Positions 16,241 to 25,286 of a stretch of DNA of 64,000 nt are shown one piece after another. The DNA is from Mycoplasma sp. CAG:776 (GTDB lineage Bacteria; Bacillota_I; Bacilli_A; RF39; UBA660), in contig FR903076.1 in assembly GCA_000438195.1 (NCBI GenBank), forward strand, positions 69,789 through 133,788, written 5' to 3'. The stretch's first letter is position 1. Every line of letters begins with the position of its first letter. The position numbers were made by a program, and so were the translations under genes. Under the pieces are notes generated by a model, which was not told the DNA's origin, made no database searches, and worked only from the letters and a program-made list of their open reading frames with translations.

Positions 16241-17863
16241 ATGATTATAAAAAAACCATATGCCTTTATTATAAAACATTTTAGATTAATTCATTTACTA
16301 TTATTAATTCCGATGTTTTATTTAGTAACTCAAACAAAAGAGATTATTACTTTTTTTAGTGAATATGTAGCGAATGATTATACTTTAGCATCATCAACCG
16401 ATGTTTTATCATCATTAGCAAGCAATTACATAAATATATTTATGTATATAGCTGTCATTGTTATCATGATTGTTTTAATCTTTTTAACCATAGTATTACA
16501 ACGAAAAGAAAAACCAACAAAATTCTATAATATAAGTATAGTGTATTATTTAGTGCTCTTCATTTTAATTACAGTAAACTTTGCTATCTTTAAAGCGATA
16601 GAAAATGATACTTTAGATCCAGTATTTGCAAGATTAATTAGAGATCTAGCAATGTTAATTCATTATAGCCAGTATATTTTTATTATTTATACTGGAATTA
16701 GAGGAATTGGCTTTAATATTAAAAAATTTGATTTTAAAAGTGATTTATCGGAATTAGAAATTAGTACAGAAGATAATGAAGAAATTGAGTTTTTAATTGG
16801 GATTGATTCTGATAAAGCGAAAAGAACTATGCGTCGTTTTCTAAGAGAAACAAAATATTATTATAAAGAAAATAAATTTATTTTCATAATGATTTTTATT
16901 ATTTTAATTGGCGTAGCAGGAACTCTTCTGTATATGAATGAAGAAGTATATCAAAGAGTATATAAAGAAAATGATAATATAGCATCTGGTTATTTAAATT
17001 TTAAAATAAAAGATAGTTTTATATCTAATTTAAGTAAAAATGGAAAAGTATTAAATAAAGATAAATATTATGTAATACTTGAATTAGAAATAACAAATCG
17101 TTATCGTGAAGATCATGAGTTTAATTATGTTAATTTAGAATTAACGATAAATAATAAATATGTTTTACCAGATTTATCAATTGCCCATTATTTTAATGAT
17201 TATGGAACTCCTTATAGTGGCACTTATATAAAAGGAAATACTAGTAATGATTATATATTAGTTTATGAAATTGATAAAAATTTAATTAATCAAGACTTTT
17301 TAATAACAGTATATTCTCATTATGATGGTAGTGTAGGAGGAATAGGGACAGTAAACCATCGTATCAGTTTAGATCCTACTTTAATTGATGAAAATATTAT
17401 TTCAAATAATGTTAGTTTAGGAACAAACATTAATTTATCTAATACAAACCTTGGAAACTCTGAGTTCGTAATTTTAGATTATGAATTTACAAGACGTTAT
17501 GAGTACACTTATGATTATTGTCTAAATTCTAATAAATGTATTCCTTCAACCGGAATAGTGTCTATTGACTATACATCAGATGGTACTAATAAGACTCTTT
17601 TAGTACTAGATTATGATTTATCATTAGACGAAGAAATTCCATACATGAATGTAAAAAAGTCATTTAAATCTGTATTTGAAGATTATACAGAAATAATTTA
17701 TCAATTAAATGGTAAAACATACAGTTATAAAGTAACTCTAGCCAATCCAACTTCATATGATGAAAAAGCCATTATAAAAGTTCCGAGTGAAATAGAAAAT
17801 GCTGATCGTGTAGAATTGGTTTTAACAATCAGAAATATATCTTATCGTATAAGATTAATATAA
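16241..17863 (+). CDS. Multi-pass membrane protein with a large extracytoplasmic domain
   Basis: About 540 residues; ATG 16241 is chosen for the AGGTG site six bases upstream. Membrane segments lie near residues 12-32, 67-92, 102-122, 135-155 and 210-230 (FIFIMIFIILIGVAGTLLYM). About 300 residues of beta-rich sequence follow, with repeated ISNN/NLSN-like and YxxDYxL stretches and no recognised motif. It is monocistronic, flanked by the small RNA and by the promoter of the ppGpp enzyme gene. I do not recognise the family. A signalling or envelope role is possible but unsupported. Confidence 0.7.
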   Translation: MIIKKPYAFIIKHFRLIHLLLLIPMFYLVTQTKEIITFFSEYVANDYTLASSTDVLSSLASNYINIFMYIAVIVIMIVLIFLTIVLQRKEKPTKFYNISIVYYLVLFILITVNFAIFKAIENDTLDPVFARLIRDLAMLIHYSQYIFIIYTGIRGIGFNIKKFDFKSDLSELEISTEDNEEIEFLIGIDSDKAKRTMRRFLRETKYYYKENKFIFIMIFIILIGVAGTLLYMNEEVYQRVYKENDNIASGYLNFKIKDSFISNLSKNGKVLNKDKYYVILELEITNRYREDHEFNYVNLELTINNKYVLPDLSIAHYFNDYGTPYSGTYIKGNTSNDYILVYEIDKNLINQDFLITVYSHYDGSVGGIGTVNHRISLDPTLIDENIISNNVSLGTNINLSNTNLGNSEFVILDYEFTRRYEYTYDYCLNSNKCIPSTGIVSIDYTSDGTNKTLLVLDYDLSLDEEIPYMNVKKSFKSVFEDYTEIIYQLNGKTYSYKVTLANPTSYDEKAIIKVPSEIENADRVELVLTIRNISYRIRLI

Positions 17864-17870
17864 AATAAAA

Positions 17871-17899
17871 TTGACAATTATTTACAATTTTGGTATGAT
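17871..17899 (+). promoter_or_regulatory. Promoter of the Rel-type gene
   Basis: TTGACA (17871-17876), 17 bases, TATGAT (17894-17899). It begins right after the preceding stop codon and leads into the AAGGGGTGATGAG ribosome site. Confidence 0.7.
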
Positions 17900-17931
17900 A
17901 ACCATAATTTCATTTTAAGGGGTGATGAGTT

Positions 17932-19377
17932 ATGGAATTTAAAAATAAAAAAAGAGCAAATCACACTGAAATTTATGAAGAACTGTTAAAAGAAGTACAA
18001 AAACATTTTAATGATCAAGAAATCCTTTTAATAAAAAAAGCCTATTTAATGGCTAAAGATTTGCATAGAGGGCAAAAACGAAATAGTGGCGAACCATATA
18101 TAATTCATCCAGTATATGTAGCCTATATTTTATTAACAGAGATGCATCTATATGATGTTGATAGTATTATTGCAGCACTTTTACATGATACGATGGAAGA
18201 TTGTGGAATTAACTTTGAGTTTTTAGAAAGCCATTTTAACTTAAATGTAGCTAAACTAGTGGAGGGCGTAAGTAAACTAAAAAAAGCTCAATTTTCTACT
18301 AGAGAAGAAAGAGAAGAATATAATAATTACTTATTATTAAAAAGCATTTTAGATGATTATCGAGAAATATATATTAAATTAGCTGATCGCTTGCATAATA
18401 TGCGAACTCTTGACTATAAAACAGAAACTAAAAGAAGAGAAAAAAGTGCCGAAACCTTAAGATTTTTCGTTCCTTTAGCAGTACATGTAGGAGCTAATAC
18501 TGTAAAAAATGAATTAGCTGACACTTCATTTAAATATTTAAGTAAGAGAAATTATCGAGAAATAAAAGGAATGAAAGAAGATTACCTAGTAAAGCATTTA
18601 TCTATTATTGAAGAAATATTAGGGTATTTAAAATGTTTACTAACAGATAGAGAAATAGATCTTGATGTTCGTCCACATGTTATGAATAATTTTGCCATTT
18701 ATCAAGGACTAAATCAAAACAAAAAAATCTCTCTTTTACCAAATTTAATTTCTTTTGATATTACAGCTGATACAGAAGAGGAAATTAGAATAATAGAAAA
18801 AAGAATAAAAGCAAAATTTAATGTAATGGAAGAGTATACCAGAGATTTTATAAATCATCCAAGAAATAATGGATATCAAGCTTTACACTTGTCAATAAGA
18901 GGACATAAAGGAATTCCATATCAAATTCGTATTTTTACACCTCAAATGGCTTTAGTAAATAATTTTGGATTTGCCGCTTTATTACAACTTAATCCTACTA
19001 AAACTATTGAAGAAATTCAAAGAGAATTAATAAAAGATAACGAATTTTTTCAAGTATTAAGTAAAAATTCACAACGATACAATAAACCCTTTGATTTAAT
19101 TGATAAATCTGTAAGAGAATTACTTTCTGATAAGATAAAAGTGTATGTAGCAAATGGGGCTGAATATTATTTGCCATCTACCTCAACTGTAGCTGATTTA
19201 GCTGATAAAATTCATTCTAAATTAAAGCATGAAGCAGTTGGCGCTTTAGTAAATGGCGTAGAAGTAAATTTAAGTTTTCCTCTAAAAGAAAATGATCAAG
19301 TAATCATTTTAACAAAGGAATATTCATCAAAATTATCTGTAAAAGAAGAAAGTAAAAAACTAATTTTAGAAAAATGA
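17932..19377 (+). CDS. Rel/SpoT-family (p)ppGpp hydrolase with degenerate synthetase domain
   Basis: A 481-residue stringent-response enzyme. The HD hydrolase domain is intact: RNSGEPYIIHP, LLHDTMEDC and IKLADRLHNMRTL. The synthetase region (residues 240-350) has lost its catalytic features. The usual DLIAIR becomes NLISFDI and the usual E-x-Q-I-R-T becomes PYQIRI, while NNGYQALH remains. A TGS domain ends the protein (IKVYVANGAEYYLPSTSTVADLA); the C-terminal ACT domain is absent. It should therefore degrade but not make (p)ppGpp, and a separate small synthetase would be needed. It has its own promoter and terminator. Residue losses are judged against remembered Rel motifs. Confidence 0.85.
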   Translation: MEFKNKKRANHTEIYEELLKEVQKHFNDQEILLIKKAYLMAKDLHRGQKRNSGEPYIIHPVYVAYILLTEMHLYDVDSIIAALLHDTMEDCGINFEFLESHFNLNVAKLVEGVSKLKKAQFSTREEREEYNNYLLLKSILDDYREIYIKLADRLHNMRTLDYKTETKRREKSAETLRFFVPLAVHVGANTVKNELADTSFKYLSKRNYREIKGMKEDYLVKHLSIIEEILGYLKCLLTDREIDLDVRPHVMNNFAIYQGLNQNKKISLLPNLISFDITADTEEEIRIIEKRIKAKFNVMEEYTRDFINHPRNNGYQALHLSIRGHKGIPYQIRIFTPQMALVNNFGFAALLQLNPTKTIEEIQRELIKDNEFFQVLSKNSQRYNKPFDLIDKSVRELLSDKIKVYVANGAEYYLPSTSTVADLADKIHSKLKHEAVGALVNGVEVNLSFPLKENDQVIILTKEYSSKLSVKEESKKLILEK

Positions 19378-19381
19378 ATAC

Positions 19382-19407
19382 ATTCCAATAAACTTGGAAT
19401 TTTTTTG
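19382..19407 (+). terminator. Intrinsic terminator after the Rel-type gene
   Basis: ATTCCA pairs with TGGAAT around an AATAAACT loop and is followed by seven T. Confidence 0.75.
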
Positions 19408-19415
19408 TTAATATC

Positions 19416-19444
19416 TTGAAAAACCTCTAAAATTAAAGTATAAT
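19416..19444 (+). promoter_or_regulatory. Promoter of ftsA-ftsZ
   Basis: TTGAAA (19416-19421), 17 bases, TATAAT (19439-19444), 24 bases before the ftsA start. It probably drives both division genes. Confidence 0.75.
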
Positions 19445-19468
19445 TAAAGAAAATAGTAGGAGGAAACT

Positions 19469-20710
19469 ATGAGGAAGATTATTGCAAGTTTAGATATAGG
19501 AACTAGTTCAATTAAACTTATAGTTGGTGAGTTCATAAAAAATCGCCTCAATATTTTGTGTACCTCTGAAATTCCTAGTAAAGGAATAAGAAAAGGATTA
19601 GTATATCATCGTGATGAATTAATACCAGTATTAAAAGAAACATTTCATAAAGCAGAAGAAATGTTAGGGATTCCTATAAAAGAAGTAGTATTATCAATTC
19701 CTGCTTATTATACAGAAGCCCAAATGTCCGAAGGAACAAGTACGATAACAAATGAAGATCATGTAGTAACTTATCAAGATTTAATAAGAGCAATGCATGC
19801 CACAAGTTATAACAAAATAGGAGAAGATGAAGAATTAATATCTATTCTTCCGACTACTTATAAAGTAGATAATGATATTGTCAGAAATCCCATCAATATG
19901 ATAGGAAATAAATTATCTTTAAAAGCAGTTTTAATTACCGCTCCCAAAAGTAGTGTCATAGATTTTTTAAAAGTACTAGAAACAATTGGGATTAAGGTAG
20001 TAGATGTAATAACATCATCTTTAGGAGATTATGCTTGTAATCGTATTAAAGACTTAGAAAATAAAGTAGGGGCTTTGATAAATATTGGAGAGGAAACAAC
20101 CACTGTCTCAATTTTCAATAAAGGAATTTTAACTAGAGCCGAAGTGATTGAATTAGGGGGAGCAAATATTGATAATGATATTGCTTATATATATAAAATA
20201 ACTAAAAAAGATGCTCGAGAATTAAAAGAAAAAATTGGCCTTGCTTGTACAGATATGGCAAGAAGTGAAGAAAGAGTAACTTTAACGGATCGTCTAGGAG
20301 AAAATGTTTTGATAAATCAAAAAGATTTAAGTGAAATTATTGAAAGTAGACTAAAAGAAATACTAGATTTATCGAAAAAGCAAATAAACTTATTAACAAA
20401 AAAGGAAATTGAGTATATAATTGTAACCGGAGGGTCTAGCGAAATAGGAGATTTTCATAATTTACTCGATAAAGTCTTTACTAAACCCACTATTCTTGGT
20501 AAAATAGATACTGTAGGTGCTAGAAATAACAAATTTAGTACTGCATTAGGAACCATTAAATATTATAATGGTAGATTAAAATTAAAAAATAAAGAGTATT
20601 CCGTATTTAATTTAGATGAATTAGAGATATTAAGTGGGGTTCATAAAAAAGTAAGTATAAATGAAAATTCCATATTAGGAAAATTATTTGGATATTTTTT
20701 TGATAGTTAA
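19469..20710 (+). CDS. ftsA: Cell division protein FtsA
   Basis: Actin-like ATPase that tethers FtsZ filaments to the membrane at the division site. Seen: the phosphate-1 loop SLDIGTSSIKLIV at the N-terminus, the SHS2/1C domain region (residues 80-165), phosphate-2 GALINIGEETTTVS and the adenosine motif IIVTGGSSEIG. The end ENSILGKLFGYFFDS is an amphipathic helix, as used for membrane anchoring. The 413-residue length is normal. AGGAGG precedes ATG. It is followed 12 bases later by ftsZ, so the pair is co-transcribed. The usual upstream divIB is absent; it lies at 30274 instead, so the division cluster is split. Confidence 0.95.
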   Translation: MRKIIASLDIGTSSIKLIVGEFIKNRLNILCTSEIPSKGIRKGLVYHRDELIPVLKETFHKAEEMLGIPIKEVVLSIPAYYTEAQMSEGTSTITNEDHVVTYQDLIRAMHATSYNKIGEDEELISILPTTYKVDNDIVRNPINMIGNKLSLKAVLITAPKSSVIDFLKVLETIGIKVVDVITSSLGDYACNRIKDLENKVGALINIGEETTTVSIFNKGILTRAEVIELGGANIDNDIAYIYKITKKDARELKEKIGLACTDMARSEERVTLTDRLGENVLINQKDLSEIIESRLKEILDLSKKQINLLTKKEIEYIIVTGGSSEIGDFHNLLDKVFTKPTILGKIDTVGARNNKFSTALGTIKYYNGRLKLKNKEYSVFNLDELEILSGVHKKVSINENSILGKLFGYFFDS

Positions 20711-20722
20711 GGAGAGTGCAAT

Positions 20723-21793
20723 ATGAACGGTTTAGAAATGGATCAAATAGCTAAAATCAAAGTCGTTGGTGTTGGCGGTGGGGGAAATAATGCCGTTAAT
20801 AGAATGATTGAAGAAGGAGTAAAAGGTGTCGAATTTATAGTAGTAAATACCGATTTACAAGTTCTAAATGCTTCAAAGTGTGAAAATAAAATTCAAATCG
20901 GAGCGACTATTACAGAAGGTTTAGGAGCAGGAGCCAATCCTGAGATAGGACGTGCAGCCGCTATAGAATCAAAAGTAGATTTAGAAGAAGCAATTAAAGG
21001 TGCTGATATGGTTTTTGTTGCTTGTGGTATGGGAGGTGGAACTGGAACCGGTGCTGCTCCAGTAATTGCTGAAATAGCTCAAGAATCAGGTGCCCTAACA
21101 GTAGGTATAGTAACAAAACCATTCCGTTTTGAAGGAAAAAGAAGAATGGAAAATGCGTTATTAGGTTTAGAAGAATTAAAGAAAAATGTCGACACATTAA
21201 TAGTAATACCAAATGATAAATTAAGAGATATCATCGATCGTAACACATCATTTAAAGATGCATTTAAGGAAGTAGATAATGTCTTACATCGTGGTGTTCA
21301 ATCAATATCAGACTTAATCGCTGTTACGGGAATTATTAACCTTGATTTTGCCGATGTAAAAACTGTAATGCAAAAATCAGGAACGGCAATTATTGGTATA
21401 GGATGTAATGCTGGCGAAAATAGAGCTATTGAAGCAGCTCGTCAAGCTGTAGCAAATTCTTTATTAGAGGCAACTATTGAAGGAGCTACTAATGCTATTG
21501 TTAACGTAACAGGTGGTTCTAACTTAACATTATTTGAAATTGAAGATGCAGTTGAAACAGTTCGTGCTGCTGCAAATAATGATGTTAATATTATCTTTGG
21601 TGCCATTCAAAATGATAATTTAACGGATGAAGTAATTGTAACGGTTATCGCAACTGGTTTTGAAAATGAAGGAGAAACGGATGAAATGTTATTTAGTGAT
21701 AGTACCCAAATGCCAAGACGTCGTCCTCAACCAGAAAATTTAGATGATGAATTTGATATTCCACCATTTTTAAGAAATAAAGATAGATTTTAA
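20723..21793 (+). CDS. ftsZ: Cell division protein FtsZ
   Basis: Tubulin-like GTPase that forms the division ring. Seen: VVGVGGGGNNAVNRM, the tubulin signature GGGTGTGAAP, NTDLQ and the T7-loop region NLDFADVK. The C-terminal linker is short, ending in the conserved partner-binding peptide DEFDIPPFLRNKDRF, which docks on FtsA. The 356 residues are typical of Bacilli with short linkers. It has its own GGAGAG site and a strong terminator follows, so ftsA-ftsZ is a two-gene operon. Confidence 0.98.
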   Translation: MNGLEMDQIAKIKVVGVGGGGNNAVNRMIEEGVKGVEFIVVNTDLQVLNASKCENKIQIGATITEGLGAGANPEIGRAAAIESKVDLEEAIKGADMVFVACGMGGGTGTGAAPVIAEIAQESGALTVGIVTKPFRFEGKRRMENALLGLEELKKNVDTLIVIPNDKLRDIIDRNTSFKDAFKEVDNVLHRGVQSISDLIAVTGIINLDFADVKTVMQKSGTAIIGIGCNAGENRAIEAARQAVANSLLEATIEGATNAIVNVTGGSNLTLFEIEDAVETVRAAANNDVNIIFGAIQNDNLTDEVIVTVIATGFENEGETDEMLFSDSTQMPRRRPQPENLDDEFDIPPFLRNKDRF

Positions 21794-21817
21794 AGAATGA
21801 TTAAATCATTCTTTTTA
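21792..21817 (+). terminator. Intrinsic terminator after ftsZ
   Basis: AAGAATGAT pairs with ATCATTCTT across a TAA loop and is followed by a T-run. The stem overlaps the ftsZ stop. Confidence 0.85.
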
Positions 21818-21864
21818 ATTGTAATCATATCCTAATTTTGCTATACTGTTAGTGGTGAGTAGTA

Positions 21865-23013
21865 ATGAATGTTTTAATAATACCAACTTGGTATCCCAAC
21901 GGTAAAGATATGTTAATGGGAGTATATCATAAAGAGTTTTGCGAAGCATTAGTAAAAGAAAAGAACTTGAAAGTAAATATGTTATTTATCGAAAGAGAAA
22001 GATTAAATAATCCAATCAAATATTTATTTATGAAAAAGGATTATATAATAGAAGAGAATGGATATAAAACATACGTAAAAAGAATGTTAAATGTTGAACG
22101 AATTAATTTTGATTTTCAAATGAGACAATATGTAAAAACGTTAGAAAAAGCTTTTAAAGAGTATTTAAAAAAGAATCCAAAACCTGATATATTACATGCT
22201 GAGGTTACTATACCTGCTGGGTATGCTACATGTATTTTAGGTAAAAAATATAATATCCCTGTTGTCGTTACAGAACATGCCACTTATTATAAAGATTTTT
22301 TTAGGGGTCAAAATAAAAAATATACGGAATTTGTCTTAAAAAATGCTTACTATACTTCTGTAAGCAAATATATGTTAGAAGATTTACCGGATTATGTAAC
22401 GAAGAAAAAAGTAATTCCGAATTTAGTGGATACGGAAAGTTTTAAATTAAATCGTAAGAAAATAAAAGGACTACGTATTGCTAAAGTTTGTGCTTTTCGA
22501 AAAGGCAAAAGAATAGAGGATTTACTTTCAGCTTTAAGAATTTTGATTGATAAATATAAGATTGAAGATGTTCTTTTAACGATTGTAGGGGATGGATATT
22601 TAAAGAGTTTTTATGAGGAGAAATGTCATGAATTAAATTTAGAGGATTATGTGAAATTTGTAGGTCGAAAATCAAAAGAAGAAATTGCTCAAATATTAAA
22701 TGAAAATAATATGTTTGTGATTACTAGTACAAATGAAACATTTTGTATTCCAGGAATAGAAGCTTTAGCAAGTGGTATGCCTGTTGTATCTACAAAATGT
22801 TTTGGACCAGAAGAATATATAGATGAAAAAAGTGGCAAACTAGTAGAAATAGGAAATATTGAAGAGATAGCCTCTGCTATTGCAAGTGTATATCAAAATA
22901 TAGAAGAGTATGATATAAAATATTTAAGAGATATTGCTGATCGATATTCTGCTAAAAATGTAACAGATATGGCATTAGAAGTTTATCAAGAGCTAATTAG
23001 AAAGGATAAATAA
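21865..23013 (+). CDS. Family 4 glycosyltransferase
   Basis: A 382-residue GT-B fold enzyme that moves a sugar from a nucleotide donor to a lipid or polysaccharide acceptor at the cytoplasmic membrane face. Seen: N-terminal IPTWYPNGKDMLMGVYHKEF, VVTEHATYY near residue 138, the donor-site region VCAFRKGKRIEDLL and the C-terminal E-x7-E-type block NETFCIPGIEALASGMPVVST. It is followed two bases later by an ATP-grasp enzyme of the sugar-transfer class, suggesting a two-gene cell-surface glycan or capsule unit. Substrate unknown. Confidence 0.88.
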   Translation: MNVLIIPTWYPNGKDMLMGVYHKEFCEALVKEKNLKVNMLFIERERLNNPIKYLFMKKDYIIEENGYKTYVKRMLNVERINFDFQMRQYVKTLEKAFKEYLKKNPKPDILHAEVTIPAGYATCILGKKYNIPVVVTEHATYYKDFFRGQNKKYTEFVLKNAYYTSVSKYMLEDLPDYVTKKKVIPNLVDTESFKLNRKKIKGLRIAKVCAFRKGKRIEDLLSALRILIDKYKIEDVLLTIVGDGYLKSFYEEKCHELNLEDYVKFVGRKSKEEIAQILNENNMFVITSTNETFCIPGIEALASGMPVVSTKCFGPEEYIDEKSGKLVEIGNIEEIASAIASVYQNIEEYDIKYLRDIADRYSAKNVTDMALEVYQELIRKDK

Positions 23014-23014
23014 T

Positions 23015-24022
23015 ATGAGTATAGTAAGTTATGCCTTAAAAGGAAATTTAAAAAAATTTAATCAAAAAATAAATGAATTAGCGAAAAAAGAAAATCGAAA
23101 TGCTTTCAAATTAAAACTAAATTTTTTAAATTGTTTTCGTTTAATTGGATGTGGTTATAGTGATTACTTAAATTATGAGTTGTATAACAAAAATAAAAAA
23201 GAAATTTTAGAATATGCATCTATTAAAGATCAAGATAAATTTTATGAAATAGTAAGTCCATCAAAATATAAAACATTTTTTACAATTAAAACTAACTTTT
23301 TAAGAAATTTTAAACAATATATTAATAGAGATTTTTTTGATCAAGGTTCTTTAGAAGAATTAAAAAAATTCTTAAAAAAACATGAATATTTTATGATGAA
23401 ACCATATGATGGCTTAGGTGGAGCTGGCATCGAGAAACTTTATACAAAAGACATTAAAAATATTGAAGAATTTTACGAAAAATTAAAAAGAGAGCATTTA
23501 TTTTTAGAAGAATATGTTGTGCAACATCCTAAAATAAATGCAATATGTGATAATAGTGTAAATACAATAAGAATAATGACCTTTAGTTATAATGGAAAAA
23601 GTGAAATTTTATTTGCTTGTATGCGTTTTGGAAATGGGAGTGCTAATGTAGATAATTTTCATAAAGGTGGAATGGCTTGCTTAGTTGATTTAAATACTGG
23701 TAAATTAATAGGAGAAGCCTTTAATAAAAATTTAGAATTTTTTAAAGAACATCCTAAATCTAAAATAAAATTTGATGGTTTTGCAATTCCTAACTGGGAT
23801 AAAGTAAAAAAATTAGTCTTAGAAGCGGCCTTAGTAAATAAAGAAATCCATGTTGTTGGTTGGGATGTAGCTGTAACAAAAGATGGTGCGACTTTTATTG
23901 AAGGAAATCGAAGACCAGGATTTGATTTAGTTCAAGTATTATCAAAAAGAGGTCGTAAAGATATTATGCGGTATTGTTTAACCAAAATAAATGAAGTAGA
24001 ACATACAAACTATAAAATTTAG
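23015..24022 (+). CDS. ATP-grasp enzyme of the sugar-transfer-associated class
   Basis: A 335-residue protein with ATP-grasp features: KPYDGLGGAGIEKL (glycine-rich nucleotide loop), FLEEYVVQHP (adenine-binding linker), NTIRIMTF and the metal-binding end IEGNRRPGFDLVQVL. Families like this lie beside glycosyltransferases and are thought to ligate an amino acid or similar group to a cell-surface sugar. The start is ATG 23015, two bases after the upstream stop, implying translational coupling with the glycosyltransferase. The reaction catalysed cannot be told from sequence. Confidence 0.8.
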   Translation: MSIVSYALKGNLKKFNQKINELAKKENRNAFKLKLNFLNCFRLIGCGYSDYLNYELYNKNKKEILEYASIKDQDKFYEIVSPSKYKTFFTIKTNFLRNFKQYINRDFFDQGSLEELKKFLKKHEYFMMKPYDGLGGAGIEKLYTKDIKNIEEFYEKLKREHLFLEEYVVQHPKINAICDNSVNTIRIMTFSYNGKSEILFACMRFGNGSANVDNFHKGGMACLVDLNTGKLIGEAFNKNLEFFKEHPKSKIKFDGFAIPNWDKVKKLVLEAALVNKEIHVVGWDVAVTKDGATFIEGNRRPGFDLVQVLSKRGRKDIMRYCLTKINEVEHTNYKI

Positions 24023-24098
24023 TCAAATAAATTGTTTTATCATAATTTTTTATGGATTAACGAATAATTTTTTTGTATAATAGGAATAGGTGACATAG

Positions 24099-25229
24099 AT
24101 GATATATTTAGATTATAGTGCAACAACACCAATTGGCTTTGAAGTACTAGATACATATAATAAAACCAGTAAAGATTTTTTTGGTAATCCCAATTCTCTT
24201 CATGAGTTAGGAGTAAAATCCAAAAGTTTAATGAATAGTGCTACAAAACAGATCGCTGAAATATTAAATATAAATGAATCAGAAATCACGTATACAGGTG
24301 GAGCAACAATGTCTAATAATTTGGCTTTAATAGGAATTGCCATGCATAATCACAAAAAAGGGAAACATATTATTGTATCCAAACTAGAACATCCATCTAT
24401 TTATGCAATATGTGATTATTTAGAAAGCTTAGGGTTTGAAATAAGTTATGTAAATAATGATGAAGAAGGCTTAATAGATTTTGAAGACTTAAAAAATCTA
24501 ATCCGCGAAGATACCATTTTAGTAAGTATATGTGCCGTAAATAGTGAATTAGGAATAAGACAACCTTTAAAAATGATTAGACAAATAATTAAGAAAGAAA
24601 ATCCAAATACTGTACTTCATTCTGATATGACCCAAGCTATAGGAAAAGTAAGTATTAGTATGCATGATGTTGATTTAGCAACGCTTACCGCCCATAAAAT
24701 ATATGGCCCTAAAGGAATAGGATTATTATATAAAAGTAATAATATTGGGATTAGTCCTATTTTATATGGTTCAGGTAAGTCTAATATGTTAAATCCAGGT
24801 ACTCCAGCTGTCCCATTAATTGTCGCTTTTTCAAAAGCGATAAGGCTAGCTACTACAGATATTGAAAAAAGAGAAAGATTTATAGAACGCCTAAATTTAA
24901 AAATTATAGATGCTCTAAAAAAATATAATGGTGTAATGATTAATAAAACAAAATATAGTATCCCTCATATATTAAATATTAGTTTAAGAAATATTAAAGC
25001 TGAAACTTTCTTACATGCTCTAGAAGAATATGAAATCTATGTGAGTTCAAATACTGCTTGTTCTAGTGCGACCTTATCTAGTAGTGTGATGGCGGTTTAT
25101 AATGACAAAGTAAGAGCATCATCTACTTTAAGAATTAGTTTATCACATTTAACAACAACCGATGAAGTAAATAAATTTATTCATTATTTTGAAGAGATTT
25201 ATCGTAAATTAAGTGGACTACATAATTAG
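24099..25229 (+). CDS. Cysteine desulfurase (NifS/IscS class)
   Basis: PLP enzyme that takes sulfur from cysteine and carries it as a persulfide. Seen: YLDYSATTP at the N-terminus, ETEL-like region YTGGATMSNN, the H residue in KLEHPSIYAI, Schiff-base lysine in LTAHKIYGPKGIG, and the persulfide cysteine in SSNTACSSATLS. The 376 residues fit the class. thiI follows 58 bases later, so this is most likely the dedicated sulfur donor for tRNA 4-thiouridine, like Bacillus nifZ. The gene has a TATAAT-like -10 near 24076 and a weak GGTGAC ribosome site. Confidence 0.92.
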   Translation: MIYLDYSATTPIGFEVLDTYNKTSKDFFGNPNSLHELGVKSKSLMNSATKQIAEILNINESEITYTGGATMSNNLALIGIAMHNHKKGKHIIVSKLEHPSIYAICDYLESLGFEISYVNNDEEGLIDFEDLKNLIREDTILVSICAVNSELGIRQPLKMIRQIIKKENPNTVLHSDMTQAIGKVSISMHDVDLATLTAHKIYGPKGIGLLYKSNNIGISPILYGSGKSNMLNPGTPAVPLIVAFSKAIRLATTDIEKRERFIERLNLKIIDALKKYNGVMINKTKYSIPHILNISLRNIKAETFLHALEEYEIYVSSNTACSSATLSSSVMAVYNDKVRASSTLRISLSHLTTTDEVNKFIHYFEEIYRKLSGLHN

Positions 25230-25286
25230 TGTAGTCTTTTAATTTACAAAAAACAATTTTTTAAGTATAATAAGCATGTGATGTTT

